A DNA stretch of 64,000 nucleotides from an uncultured Ruminococcus sp. GTDB taxonomy: Bacteria > Bacillota > Clostridia > Oscillospirales > Ruminococcaceae. The notes under the pieces were generated by a model. The model was not told the DNA's origin. It saw only the letters and a list, made by a program, of their open reading frames with translations, and ran no database searches. The DNA is taken from NCBI GenBank assembly GCA_934435205.1, contig CAKSAK010000004.1, forward strand, positions 62,001 through 126,000, read 5' to 3'. Made by a program: the position numbers and the translations under genes. This document shows positions 39,581-48,865 of this stretch, piece by piece; the stretch's first letter is position 1, and each line of letters begins with the position of its first letter.

Positions 39581-42292
39581 GTGAAAGTCAATGAAAAGAA
39601 GGGCAGAAGTGCGCTCAAAAGCCGCAATATCACCATTTGTGCAGTTGTGGTGTTTCTTCTTATTACGGCTCTTACTTTAATGAGCAGCAGATATATGACC
39701 CAGTGTATCGACAGAGAAAATACCGCACAATCAAACAGGGGAGAGCTTTCTGATCTTGGACAGGAGCTTGCGGACGCTTCCGATTATCTTACCGATGAAG
39801 CTAGAAAATTCTCCGTAACAGGGGATATCGAACACCTTTATAATTATTGGTATGAGGTCTATGAGGAAAAGACTCGTGACCGTGTTATAAACAGCCTTTC
39901 CGCCCTTGACCCTCCTGAGAACGAAACTGCGCTTCTTGCGGAAGCTAAAAAGTATTCTGATACGCTCATAAAGACCGAAACAGTGTCAATGAAGCTTATG
40001 CTCACTGCAAAAGGAATAACAGCGAAACAGTTTGGTGACAGCAAGGGCGGCAGATTGGCGGAGTATGTTTCCATTGTGGAGAATACGCCCCTGCCTGAGG
40101 AATACAGTGGCCTTAGCCCTGATGAAATGAAAAAGCGCTCTCGTGAGATACTTTATGACAGCTTTTATAACGATTCTAAAACCATGATAATGTCGCCTAT
40201 AGAACGCTTTCGTCAGGCTCTTAATAAACGTCTTGACGCAGAGGTGGAAAGCGCTGCAGCAGGACGTGAAACTGCACTGGTGATACAGCTTGTGTGTTCA
40301 GCGAGCGTGCTTGTTATTGTGGGCATAGTGCTGATAGTTTTTGAAAGCCTTTATGTCAGACCTATAAACGACTATTCTGAGAGCCTTTCAAAGCGTAATG
40401 AAAAATCTGCCGAATTTGACCTTTCAAACGTCCGTGTGACACCAAAGGGAGCGTATGAGCTTTTTCGTTTTGGCGAGCTTTTCAACCGCCTTTCGCAAAT
40501 ACTGCAAAACGAGCTTAAAAAGCGTGAAACAGCCGAGGTGCAGATGCGGCAGGCTAAAGAAGAAGCAGACAGGGCGAACAGCGCAAAAAGTGATTTTCTT
40601 GCCCAAATGAGCCATGAGCTTCGCACACCGCTTAATGCTATCACAGGCTATCTTTATATGCTTTCAAATACCAGCCTTGACGATACTCAGAAGAGATATT
40701 GCACCAATATAAACACAGCTTCGGAAAATCTTCTGGGGCTTATCAATAACGTTCTTGACTTTTCCAAAATAGAGTCGGGAAGCTTACAACTCGAATATAC
40801 AGATTTTGACCTTGTGAAGCTTATAAGCGACACCTATTCCATAATGGAAAGCACAGCCATAGCTAAGGATATCCCATTGCGCCTTGATATATCGGGGGAT
40901 ATGCCGAATTTCGTCTGCGGCGACCCTTTGCGATTAAGGCAGGTGCTTGTAAATCTTATTGGAAATGCGGTGAAGTTCACCGACAGGGGCGAGGTGGTCT
41001 TTGGTTGTAAATGTCAGGAAACAAAGGGCAGAAGCGTTGTTATCATGTTCAGCGTTTCTGACTCAGGGGAGGGCATACCGCAGGACAGGCTTGAGAGCAT
41101 TTTTGAGCCTTTTATCCAAAGCGACGCAGGAGTGACAAGACGTCACGGCGGAACAGGTCTGGGGCTTCCTATCTCGCAATCTATCGTCAAGGCGGCAAGC
41201 GGTGGTAAATATAGCATAGAGGTTACATCTCAGCTTGGAAAAGGCTCGTGCTTTAGTTTTCTTATGCCATTTGATATTGCAGAGCCGTCACAGGTGCAGA
41301 GCGAAAACGATACTTCTCAGGGCGTGCCTGTTGAAAAGGCTGTCATTTTGTTGGTGGACGACAACAGTGTGAACCTAGATATCGAAAGTGAGATTTTAGG
41401 CACATACGGCTTGCAGGTGGATACCGCTGACAGTGGCTCAAAGGCTATAGAATATTGCAATAGCCACAGCCCTGATATGATAATTCTTGACCTGCATATG
41501 CCTGATATGGACGGCTATGAAACTGCAAGACACATAAGAGAGCTTCCTGATTTCGGACTTACGCCAATAATCGCTCTTACCGCCGACGTTGTTTCGGGCA
41601 TAGAACAGAAAGCCTATGAAGCAGGCATGGACGGCTATATCTCAAAGCCTTTCCGACCTGATGATCTTAGAAAAATGATATACAAGCATTTGCACATAAG
41701 GCGTGAAATGCCCGAAAAAGCTACAGAGCAGGGTGACGAGGTGTTTGATTGCGTTGCCTGCCTTGACGCTTTGGGCGGAAGCAAAAGCATACTTTTTGAC
41801 ATAATAAAGCGTTTTATTTCCGAACACGGAAGCGACCAGAAATATATCTGCCAGCATATCGAAGCGGGAAACTATATGAACGCGCGGATTATACTCCATG
41901 ACGTTATAGGGATTTCGGGCAATCTTTGTTGCAGAAAGCTTCATGAAAGTGCAAAGGCATTAAGTGATATTCTCAAATCTGATGCACCGCAAAATGCTGA
42001 TACAAAAGACTTTGAGGAGCAGTGGGAAAAGGCAGTGAGCAGGCTTGAAGAATTTTTGCAGCTTGATGATGACAGCATGGTGCAAAATGCAGAGAGCCAG
42101 AAAAACTCACAGCTTGTAAAAGAGCTTTTAGACCTTTGTAAAGCCTTTGATATCTCTGCGGCGGAATATTTTCAACAGCATAGGGCAGAGTTTAAAGAGT
42201 GCATGGAAAAGACGAAATTCAGGCAGCTTGAAGAATACATAAACAGATACGACCTTCTCAGCATCACACAGTCTGAGGATCTATGGAGGTGA
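39581..42292 (+). CDS. Hybrid sensor histidine kinase (HisKA-HATPase-REC-Hpt)
   Basis: A 903-residue sensor. The first membrane helix lies near 20-37 and the second near 230-252, enclosing an extracytoplasmic sensing region. HisKA has the phospho-His in AQMSHELRTPLNA near 344. HATPase follows with DSGEGIPQDRL and GGTGLGLPIS. REC has the phospho-Asp in IILDLHMPDMDG near 636. A C-terminal Hpt-like domain has His near 772 (ILHDVIGISGNL). Starts at GTG 39581, with GGGGG 8 bases upstream. It passes phosphate to the AraC-type regulator encoded next, and probably controls the urt operon. Confidence 0.9.
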   Translation: MKVNEKKGRSALKSRNITICAVVVFLLITALTLMSSRYMTQCIDRENTAQSNRGELSDLGQELADASDYLTDEARKFSVTGDIEHLYNYWYEVYEEKTRDRVINSLSALDPPENETALLAEAKKYSDTLIKTETVSMKLMLTAKGITAKQFGDSKGGRLAEYVSIVENTPLPEEYSGLSPDEMKKRSREILYDSFYNDSKTMIMSPIERFRQALNKRLDAEVESAAAGRETALVIQLVCSASVLVIVGIVLIVFESLYVRPINDYSESLSKRNEKSAEFDLSNVRVTPKGAYELFRFGELFNRLSQILQNELKKRETAEVQMRQAKEEADRANSAKSDFLAQMSHELRTPLNAITGYLYMLSNTSLDDTQKRYCTNINTASENLLGLINNVLDFSKIESGSLQLEYTDFDLVKLISDTYSIMESTAIAKDIPLRLDISGDMPNFVCGDPLRLRQVLVNLIGNAVKFTDRGEVVFGCKCQETKGRSVVIMFSVSDSGEGIPQDRLESIFEPFIQSDAGVTRRHGGTGLGLPISQSIVKAASGGKYSIEVTSQLGKGSCFSFLMPFDIAEPSQVQSENDTSQGVPVEKAVILLVDDNSVNLDIESEILGTYGLQVDTADSGSKAIEYCNSHSPDMIILDLHMPDMDGYETARHIRELPDFGLTPIIALTADVVSGIEQKAYEAGMDGYISKPFRPDDLRKMIYKHLHIRREMPEKATEQGDEVFDCVACLDALGGSKSILFDIIKRFISEHGSDQKYICQHIEAGNYMNARIILHDVIGISGNLCCRKLHESAKALSDILKSDAPQNADTKDFEEQWEKAVSRLEEFLQLDDDSMVQNAESQKNSQLVKELLDLCKAFDISAAEYFQQHRAEFKECMEKTKFRQLEEYINRYDLLSITQSEDLWR

Positions 42293-42297
42293 CAAGT

Positions 42298-43056
42298 GTG
42301 TATAAGATACTTTTGGCAGAGGACGACGCAGATATGCGCTTTATCTACTCACGAATGTCGGTGTGGAAAGAATGTGGCTTTGTTATAGCAAAAGAGGTGT
42401 CAAACGGTAAGGACGCTCTTGCGGCGCTTAAAGCCGAAGCTTTTGACCTTGTGCTGACGGATATAAGAATGCCATTTATTGACGGCATAGAGCTTCTTGG
42501 AAAGATAAACGAGCTTGGCATAGATGTGGCAGTGGCTTTCATAAGCTCCTATGACGAGTTTGAATATGCACGAAAAGGGCTTGTGCTTGGAGCGTTCGAC
42601 TATCTTTTAAAGCCCGTCAACGAGCAAAAGCTTTGGGATATGCTAAGACGTGTGAGCGAAAAGCTTGCAGAGAAGAAGGCTGAAAACACCTGCTCAGACT
42701 ATGTGCTTTCGGCACTTGAAGCCGTGGGCAAAAGTAGTGACGACAGCTTTACTCAGGATATCTGCGCATATTTTTCAAATACAAGCTGTCGGGATATCTC
42801 AGTTGAGCAGGCGGCGGAGCATTTCGGCTTCAGCCGTGACTATTTCGGCAAGCTTTTCAGGCGGCAGATAGGGGAAAGCTTCAGCAAGTTCAGCACCCTT
42901 GTGAAAATAGAATACGCAAAAGAGCTTCTGCGGCAAAGCGGTATGAAAGCCTATGAGATAAGCGAGGAGCTTGGCTATTCAAGCGCAGACTATTTCACAA
43001 AGGTTTTCAAAGAGATAACGGGCGTTTCCCCTGCACAATATAAACAATCATTGTGA
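42298..43056 (+). CDS. AraC-family response regulator
   Basis: A 252-residue regulator. The REC domain begins VYKILLAEDDADM, with Asp in LVLTDIRMPFIDG near 54. The HTH_AraC domain lies near 155-252 (VEQAAEHFGFSRDYFGKLFR, and SEELGYSSADYFTKVFKEIT). The GTG start at 42298 is favoured because GGAGG lies 8 bases upstream; ATG 42283 is inside the kinase gene. The end of the kinase gene is 6 bp before it. Likely target is the promoter of the cytidylate-kinase-like/urt genes. Confidence 0.9.
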   Translation: MYKILLAEDDADMRFIYSRMSVWKECGFVIAKEVSNGKDALAALKAEAFDLVLTDIRMPFIDGIELLGKINELGIDVAVAFISSYDEFEYARKGLVLGAFDYLLKPVNEQKLWDMLRRVSEKLAEKKAENTCSDYVLSALEAVGKSSDDSFTQDICAYFSNTSCRDISVEQAAEHFGFSRDYFGKLFRRQIGESFSKFSTLVKIEYAKELLRQSGMKAYEISEELGYSSADYFTKVFKEITGVSPAQYKQSL

Positions 43057-43146
43057 CTTGTCTGAAAAATATAGGATTTTCTCTGATTTTTAGTGTTTTT
43101 ATCTTTTGCCCACTGTGCTATACTATAAGCACAGGAGGTGATAGAA

Positions 43147-43839
43147 ATGGACAATTTCGTTATTACCATAGCAAGAGGCTTCGGAAGCGGAGGAAAGCAG
43201 ATCGGACTTGCTCTTTCAAAACAGCTTGGGATACCTTGCTATGAAAGCCAGATACTCAGCATGGCTTCAAACTACAGCGGAATAAACAAGGACCTGTTTT
43301 TTCAAGTGGACGAAAAGCTGAGGGGCTACCACCTTATCAAAAGACTTATGAAGTCTGCAAATAAGGACGATATCGTTGAGCCGACGGACAGGAGCTTCAT
43401 TTCTGACGTTAATCTTTACAATATTCAGGCGAAGATAATCAAGGAGCTTGCCAAACAGCAATCCTGCATTATCATTGGAAAATGTGCAAATCACCTGCTG
43501 CGTGACTATGACAACACCGTAAGCGTGTATATAGAAGCTCCAAGAGCTTTCTGCGTGAAAAATGTTATTGAACGTCTTGGCGTTACCGAGGAAGAAGCCC
43601 ACAGAATGATCTATCAGACCGACCGCTATCGTGCCGATTACTACAAGTATTACACAGGCGGCGAAACGTGGACAAATCCGGTGCTTTACGATATGACACT
43701 TAATTCTGACCGTATGGGAATGGATAAATGCACGGAGCTTATCATTCAGTATCTAAAGATAAAGCTTGGTGATGATATCCTCACCAAAAAGGGTACAGCA
43801 GAAAATGATAAGGCGCTTAAACAGCTTGGTCTGTTTTAG
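43147..43839 (+). CDS. Cytidylate kinase-like protein
   Basis: A 230-residue protein. VITIARGFGSGGKQIGLALS (residues 5-24) is a P-loop in the style of cytidylate_kin2 proteins, and IIIGKCANHLLRDYDNTVSV near 108-127 is the central strand. The family is cytidylate-kinase-like, of unproven substrate, and often lies near transporter or signalling genes in clostridia. AGGAGGTGATAGAAATG gives a strong ribosome site. It sits between the regulator and urtA, with no evident link to urea. Confidence 0.83.
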   Translation: MDNFVITIARGFGSGGKQIGLALSKQLGIPCYESQILSMASNYSGINKDLFFQVDEKLRGYHLIKRLMKSANKDDIVEPTDRSFISDVNLYNIQAKIIKELAKQQSCIIIGKCANHLLRDYDNTVSVYIEAPRAFCVKNVIERLGVTEEEAHRMIYQTDRYRADYYKYYTGGETWTNPVLYDMTLNSDRMGMDKCTELIIQYLKIKLGDDILTKKGTAENDKALKQLGLF

Positions 43840-43965
43840 GCAAAAACTGAATATCACAACAATGAAGTTGGTTTATCTGCGAAGGGAAAATATCCTTTAG
43901 AGCAGAGAGCCAATTTTTTTATTGCATTTAGTATGGAAAAGTAAAATGAATTGGAGGAAAACACT

Positions 43966-45207
43966 ATGAAAAAGACAAGAATGAAGAGATTTTTAGCGGT
44001 GCTTTCAGCAGCGGCTCTGGCGGCAACAATGCTCACAGCCTGCGGTTCAGGAGGAGGCTCAAGCAGTGGCGACGGCGACACAGTTAAGGTAGGACTTCTT
44101 CACTCCCTCACAGGCTCAATGGCTATCAGTGAAAAGTCAGTTCGTGACGCTGAGGTGCTTGCTATCAAGGAGATAAATGCCGCAGGCGGTGTAAACGGCA
44201 AGCAGATAGAATACGTCGAGGAGGACGGAGCTTCCGAGCCGTCAACATTCGCAACAAAGGCTGAAAAGCTTATTGACAGCGAGGGCGTTTCAACTATCTT
44301 CGGCTGCTGGACTTCATCATCAAGAAAGGCTGTTAAGCCTATCGTTGAGGAATACGGCTCACTTCTTTGGTATCCTGTTCAGTATGAGGGCATGGAAAGC
44401 TCATCAAATATTGTATACACAGGTGCAGCACCAAACCAGCAGATCGTTCCTGCTATCGACTATCTGCTTGATCAGGGCTATAAGAAGTTCTTCTTGCTTG
44501 GCTCTGACTACGTTTTCCCAAGAACAGCGAACATGATAATCAATGCACAGCTTGAAGCAAAGGGTGCAGAGGCCGTTGGTGAAGAGTATGCAGATATGGA
44601 TCAGACAGATTTTGCCGCTATCATTTCAAAGATCGAAGCTGCAAAGCCTGACGTTATCATCAACACTCTTAACGGAACAGGCAACGTTTCATTCTTCAAG
44701 CAGATGTCTGAAAAGAACTATACAAGCAATGATTACATGACAATGTCATTCTCTATCGCAGAGGAAGAGGTCGCTACTATCGGTGCTGATATCCTAAAGG
44801 GTCACATGGTATCATGGAACTATTATCAGACAACAGACACAGAAAAGAACAAGGAATTTGTTAAGGCATATAAAGACGCATATGGTGAGAACAGAGTAAC
44901 ATCTGACCCTGCGGAAGCCGCATATGACGCAGTTTATCTTTGGAAAGCAGCCTGCGAAAAGGCAGACAGCTTTGAGCCTGAGGACGTTATCAAGGCAGTG
45001 GAGTCAGGCGAGATATCCTTTGACGCACCGGAAGGCACTGTAACTATCCAGGGCGACAATCACCACCTTGTAAAGCCGGTTAGAATTGGTCAGGTTGGCG
45101 ACGACGGACTTATCAACGAGATCTACGCTACTGATCCTGTTGCTCCAGACCCATATCTTTCAACATATGATTGGGCTGTTAAGGCAGGAATCCAGCCTCT
45201 TGAATAA
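43966..45207 (+). CDS. urtA: Urea/amide ABC transporter binding lipoprotein
   Basis: A 413-residue binding protein. A lipoprotein signal ends with LTACG at Cys26. The periplasmic-binding fold (VGLLHSLTGSMAISEKSVRD; FGCWTSSSRKAVKPIVEEYG; YPVQYEGMESSSNIVY; DYVFPRTANMIINAQLEAKG) matches UrtA. The start at 43966 follows GGAGG. It binds urea or short amides outside the cell and delivers them to UrtBC. A hairpin of 11 bp follows the stop before urtB. Confidence 0.93.
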   Translation: MKKTRMKRFLAVLSAAALAATMLTACGSGGGSSSGDGDTVKVGLLHSLTGSMAISEKSVRDAEVLAIKEINAAGGVNGKQIEYVEEDGASEPSTFATKAEKLIDSEGVSTIFGCWTSSSRKAVKPIVEEYGSLLWYPVQYEGMESSSNIVYTGAAPNQQIVPAIDYLLDQGYKKFFLLGSDYVFPRTANMIINAQLEAKGAEAVGEEYADMDQTDFAAIISKIEAAKPDVIINTLNGTGNVSFFKQMSEKNYTSNDYMTMSFSIAEEEVATIGADILKGHMVSWNYYQTTDTEKNKEFVKAYKDAYGENRVTSDPAEAAYDAVYLWKAACEKADSFEPEDVIKAVESGEISFDAPEGTVTIQGDNHHLVKPVRIGQVGDDGLINEIYATDPVAPDPYLSTYDWAVKAGIQPLE

Positions 45208-45243
45208 GCATATTTCATAATAAATCCTCTGTAAGTATCCTTT

Positions 45244-45299
45244 AATGCACAGTCAGTAATTTGGCTGTTAATGCACAGCCAGTATTTTGGCTGTGCATT
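45244..45299 (+). other. Tandem hairpin repeat between urtA and urtB
   Basis: AATGCACAGCC (45270-45280) pairs with GGCTGTGCATT (45289-45299). An earlier imperfect copy, AATGCACAGTC...GGCTGTT (45244-45269), precedes it as a tandem repeat. There is no U tract, so partial termination or protection of the urtA message is likelier than full stop. Confidence 0.7.
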
Positions 45300-45331
45300 A
45301 TTAAGGACACGAAAGGACGTGGCAAAAATCT

Positions 45332-46237
45332 ATGGATCGTTTTATAAACACTATGTTCAACGGCGTAAGCCTTAGTTCTATCATACTTCTTACCTCTCTT
45401 GGTCTTGCAATAACCTTTGGACTTATGAGAGTAATAAACATGGCTCACGGAGAGTTTGTGATGATAGGCGCATATACAACATATGTCGTTCAGCAGATAT
45501 TCGTAAAATACTGTCCCGAAAGCATTCGTGACGTTTATTATTTTGTTGCGATACCCGCCGCATTCGGCGTGACGTTCATCCTTGGAAGCTTGCTTGAAAA
45601 GTTTATCATCTCCCGATTATACGGGCGAGAGATAGACAGCTTGCTTGCAACATGGGGCATAAGCCTTATTTTACAGCAGGCGGCAAGAAGCATTTTCGGC
45701 ACACAGGGCGTAAACGTAACAGCACCGTCATTCTTAAACGGCGGAATAAAGATAGGCGGCTGTACATTCTCATACAACAGACTTTTCATCATTCTTCTTG
45801 TGGCACTTTGTCTGCTTCTGGTGTGGTTTATCATGTATAAGTCAAACTTCGGCAAGCAGATGAGAGCCGTTATGCAAAACAGAACAATGGCAAAATGTAT
45901 GGGTATAAACTCACGCAAGGTGGATAACATCACATTTGCTATCGGCTCAGGTCTTGCAGGTATCGCAGGCTGCTCGGTGGCGCTTCTTGGTTCTATCGAC
46001 TCGACAGTTGGTCAAAGCTACATAGTAAACAGCTTTATGGCAGTCGTTCTCGGCGGCGTTGGCAAGCTTCTCGGCACAGCTATCGGCTCTGTGATAATAG
46101 GCTCTGCAAGCATTTTCACAGAGAACTATACTTCATCAACTATTGCAAAAGCTATCGTTCTGCTTATCGTTATTATCTTTTTGCAGAAGCGTCCGCAGGG
46201 ACTTTTCGTTATCAAAAGCAGAAATCTTGACGAGTAA
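45332..46237 (+). CDS. urtB: Urea/amide ABC transporter permease UrtB
   Basis: A 301-residue permease of the LivH/UrtB type with about eight membrane segments. GLMRVINMAHGEFVMIGAYT near 29-48 and SGLAGIAGCSVALLGSIDST are the conserved family parts. It forms a channel with UrtC. It begins 125 bp after urtA, downstream of the hairpin. AAAGGACGTGGCAAAAATCTATG provides a weak ribosome site. Confidence 0.93.
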   Translation: MDRFINTMFNGVSLSSIILLTSLGLAITFGLMRVINMAHGEFVMIGAYTTYVVQQIFVKYCPESIRDVYYFVAIPAAFGVTFILGSLLEKFIISRLYGREIDSLLATWGISLILQQAARSIFGTQGVNVTAPSFLNGGIKIGGCTFSYNRLFIILLVALCLLLVWFIMYKSNFGKQMRAVMQNRTMAKCMGINSRKVDNITFAIGSGLAGIAGCSVALLGSIDSTVGQSYIVNSFMAVVLGGVGKLLGTAIGSVIIGSASIFTENYTSSTIAKAIVLLIVIIFLQKRPQGLFVIKSRNLDE

Positions 46238-46254
46238 GGGAGGTGTTTCGGTCA

Positions 46255-47364
46255 ATGAAACTAAGCAGATTTTTCAAAAAAAGAGGAGCTGCTATAAGCT
46301 TCCTTATAATAGCAATAATTCTCGGCATCATGCCGCTGCTTCTTAACGCCGGAATGCTCTCTGGCTCATCTACAGTTATATTTCTCGGCAAATGTATGGC
46401 GTTCGCCATTGCCGCAATGGGTATCGACCTTATATGGGGCTATACAGGTATCCTGAGCCTTGGTCACGGACTTTACTTCGCCCTTGGCGGATACTGCATG
46501 GCAATGTATCTAAAGCTTCAGGAAACAGGGGGCAAGATAACAGACTTCATGCACATAGGCGGACTTGATGAACTTCCTCTTATCTGGAAGCCTTTCAACT
46601 CCTTTGCTCTGACCCTTATCCTTATTATAGCAGTACCCTCAGTGGTGGCGTTCATTATCGGATATTTTATCTTTAAAAACAGAGTAAAGGGCGTTTATTT
46701 CTCTATAATCTCACAGGCACTCACATGGGCGGCTTATTCTATCTTTATCGCACTTTCTACCTACACGAACGGAAACGTGGGTATCACAGAGATAAAGACC
46801 ATTTTCGGAAGCATCAAGGGCAATCTTCACAGAAACGAGATGTTCAAGCTTTATTATCTTGCACTTATCCTTATGACACTTATCTTCGCACTGTCAAGAT
46901 TTCTTGTTAGCCGCAAGTTCGGCAAGCTTCTTATCGCTATCAGAGACGGTGAAAACAGAACATACTTCTCAGGCTATAAGGTAAGCGCATACAAGAACTT
47001 TATCTATGTGCTTTCTGCGGCACTGGCTGGTATCGCAGGTGCAGTTTTTGTAAACTTCAACGGAAGCATTACTCCGTCACAAATGACTATTTCATATTCT
47101 ATCACAATGGTAATATGGGTAGCTGTCGGAGGCAGAGGAACGATAATAGGCGCTGTTATTGGTGCATTTCTTATCAATCTTTGCGAGTATAACCTCAGCT
47201 CAGGAAGCATGGTTGAGATATGGCAGTATATAATCGGCGCAGTGTTCTGCGTGACTATCATATTCTTCAAGAGCGGTATCGTTGGTATCGTCAGCGAACA
47301 GCTCCCAGCGCTTTTCCGCAAGCTTAAAACAAAGGGCAAAGACAAGGCAAAGGAGGCGGCGTAA
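46255..47364 (+). CDS. urtC: Urea/amide ABC transporter permease UrtC
   Basis: A 369-residue LivM/UrtC-type permease with multiple membrane segments. AMGIDLIWGYTGILSLGHGL is the conserved part. The ATG at 46255 has GGGAGG upstream. It lies 17 bp after urtB and 1 bp before urtD, so the genes are co-transcribed. Confidence 0.93.
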   Translation: MKLSRFFKKRGAAISFLIIAIILGIMPLLLNAGMLSGSSTVIFLGKCMAFAIAAMGIDLIWGYTGILSLGHGLYFALGGYCMAMYLKLQETGGKITDFMHIGGLDELPLIWKPFNSFALTLILIIAVPSVVAFIIGYFIFKNRVKGVYFSIISQALTWAAYSIFIALSTYTNGNVGITEIKTIFGSIKGNLHRNEMFKLYYLALILMTLIFALSRFLVSRKFGKLLIAIRDGENRTYFSGYKVSAYKNFIYVLSAALAGIAGAVFVNFNGSITPSQMTISYSITMVIWVAVGGRGTIIGAVIGAFLINLCEYNLSSGSMVEIWQYIIGAVFCVTIIFFKSGIVGIVSEQLPALFRKLKTKGKDKAKEAA

Positions 47365-47365
47365 A

Positions 47366-48145
47366 ATGGCTACAGCTACAAAGACAAATGATGTTGTTCT
47401 TGAAATAAACAATATTTCCGTTTCCTTTGACGGCTTTTACGCCCTCACAGAGGTGAGAACAAAGGTCATGCGCAACAGCATACACTTTTTTATCGGACCG
47501 AATGGCGCAGGAAAGACCACGCTTCTTGACATAATCTGTGCAAAGACAAAGCCCACCTCCGGCACTGTTATTTTCCACCCAAAGGGCAGAGAAGCCGTAA
47601 GGCTCACAGGCATGAAAGAGTATAAGATAGTGCAGGAGGGCGTGGGAAGAAAGTTTCAGGTGCCGTCAGTGTTCGTAAACCTCACAGTAGAGGAGAACAT
47701 GATACTCTCCCTGAAGGGTCACAAGGGCATACTTGATTCCATTTTCAAAAAGCCCTCAAAGGAGGATATGGAAAATATCCGCTCAACGCTTGAACGTGTG
47801 GGACTTGAGGATAAAGCGTCAGAACGTGCAGGAAGTCTTGCTCATGGTCAGAAGCAGTGGCTTGAGATAGCGATGCAGCTTGTGCAGAAGCCTGAGATAA
47901 TAATGCTTGACGAGCCTGCCGCAGGCATGGGCAAGCCCGAAACTTTCCGAACGGGCGAGATCCTAAAGGAGATAAAAAAGGATTGCACTATTATCGTTAT
48001 CGAGCATGATATGGACTTTGTAAAGCAGGCGGCTGATATCGTAACAGTGCTTCACGAGGGCAAAATGCTCATGGAGGGCAACATCAGCGATGTGCTTGCA
48101 GACAAGACGGTTCAGGCTGTTTATCTTGGAAGAGGGGGCGAGTAA
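47366..48145 (+). CDS. urtD: Urea/amide ABC transporter ATPase UrtD
   Basis: A 259-residue ATPase. Walker A is GPNGAGKTT near 45-53; the signature is LAHGQKQW near 158-165; Walker B is IIMLDEPAAGMGKPET near 178-193; the His switch is IEHD. The start at 47366 follows AGGAGG. UrtD and UrtE power uptake through UrtBC. Confidence 0.94.
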   Translation: MATATKTNDVVLEINNISVSFDGFYALTEVRTKVMRNSIHFFIGPNGAGKTTLLDIICAKTKPTSGTVIFHPKGREAVRLTGMKEYKIVQEGVGRKFQVPSVFVNLTVEENMILSLKGHKGILDSIFKKPSKEDMENIRSTLERVGLEDKASERAGSLAHGQKQWLEIAMQLVQKPEIIMLDEPAAGMGKPETFRTGEILKEIKKDCTIIVIEHDMDFVKQAADIVTVLHEGKMLMEGNISDVLADKTVQAVYLGRGGE

Positions 48146-48146
48146 A

Positions 48147-48839
48147 ATGCTAAGCTTGAAAAACGTTGACTCATATTATGGTGAGAGCCGTGTTATAGAA
48201 AACCTCAGCTTTGAGGTAGAAAAAGGTAAGATAGTTGGGCTTATCGGCAGAAACGGCGTTGGCAAAAGCACCACTCTCAAAAGCATAATGGGCATTGTAA
48301 AGACCCCGAAAGGCGAGATAATATTTGACGGGGAGAACATCATCAAAAAGCCTGTCTATGAGCGTGTGAAGCTTGGCATAGGCTATGTTCCACAGGGACG
48401 TGATATTTTTCCCAAGATGACAGTTGAGGAAAATATCGAGCTTGGATTGCAGCCAAAGGGCGGAAAGGGCAAAGTGCCTGATTATATCTATGACCTTTTT
48501 CCAATACTGCCGAAGTTTGCAAAGCGTAAGGGCGGCGACCTTTCAGGAGGTCAGCAACAGCAGTTGGCCATTGCAAGAGCACTTGCCGCAGAGCCGAAAA
48601 TTCTTATACTTGACGAGCCTACAGAGGGCATACAGCCGTCAATAATTCAGGATATCGGAGCGGCTATACAGAAAATAAACGAGTGGAAAGGCATAACAGT
48701 GCTTCTTGTGGAGCAGTATTTGGACTTTGTTCTTGAAAACACCAACAAGCTTTATGTAATGGAAAAAGGCGAGATAGTCTATGCAAATGACACGAAGCTT
48801 GCAGACAAGGACGAGGTACAAAGACTCATGACGGAATAG
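48147..48839 (+). CDS. urtE: Urea/amide ABC transporter ATPase UrtE
   Basis: A 230-residue ATPase with Walker A GRNGVGKST near 35-43, signature LSGGQQQQLAIARAL and Walker B LILDEPTEGIQPS. It starts 1 bp after urtD with GAGGGGGCG upstream. The next gene, a REC-kinase, follows 26 bp later. Confidence 0.94.
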   Translation: MLSLKNVDSYYGESRVIENLSFEVEKGKIVGLIGRNGVGKSTTLKSIMGIVKTPKGEIIFDGENIIKKPVYERVKLGIGYVPQGRDIFPKMTVEENIELGLQPKGGKGKVPDYIYDLFPILPKFAKRKGGDLSGGQQQQLAIARALAAEPKILILDEPTEGIQPSIIQDIGAAIQKINEWKGITVLLVEQYLDFVLENTNKLYVMEKGEIVYANDTKLADKDEVQRLMTE

Positions 48840-48865
48840 CATTTTTTAGGCAAGGCGGTGATGAA

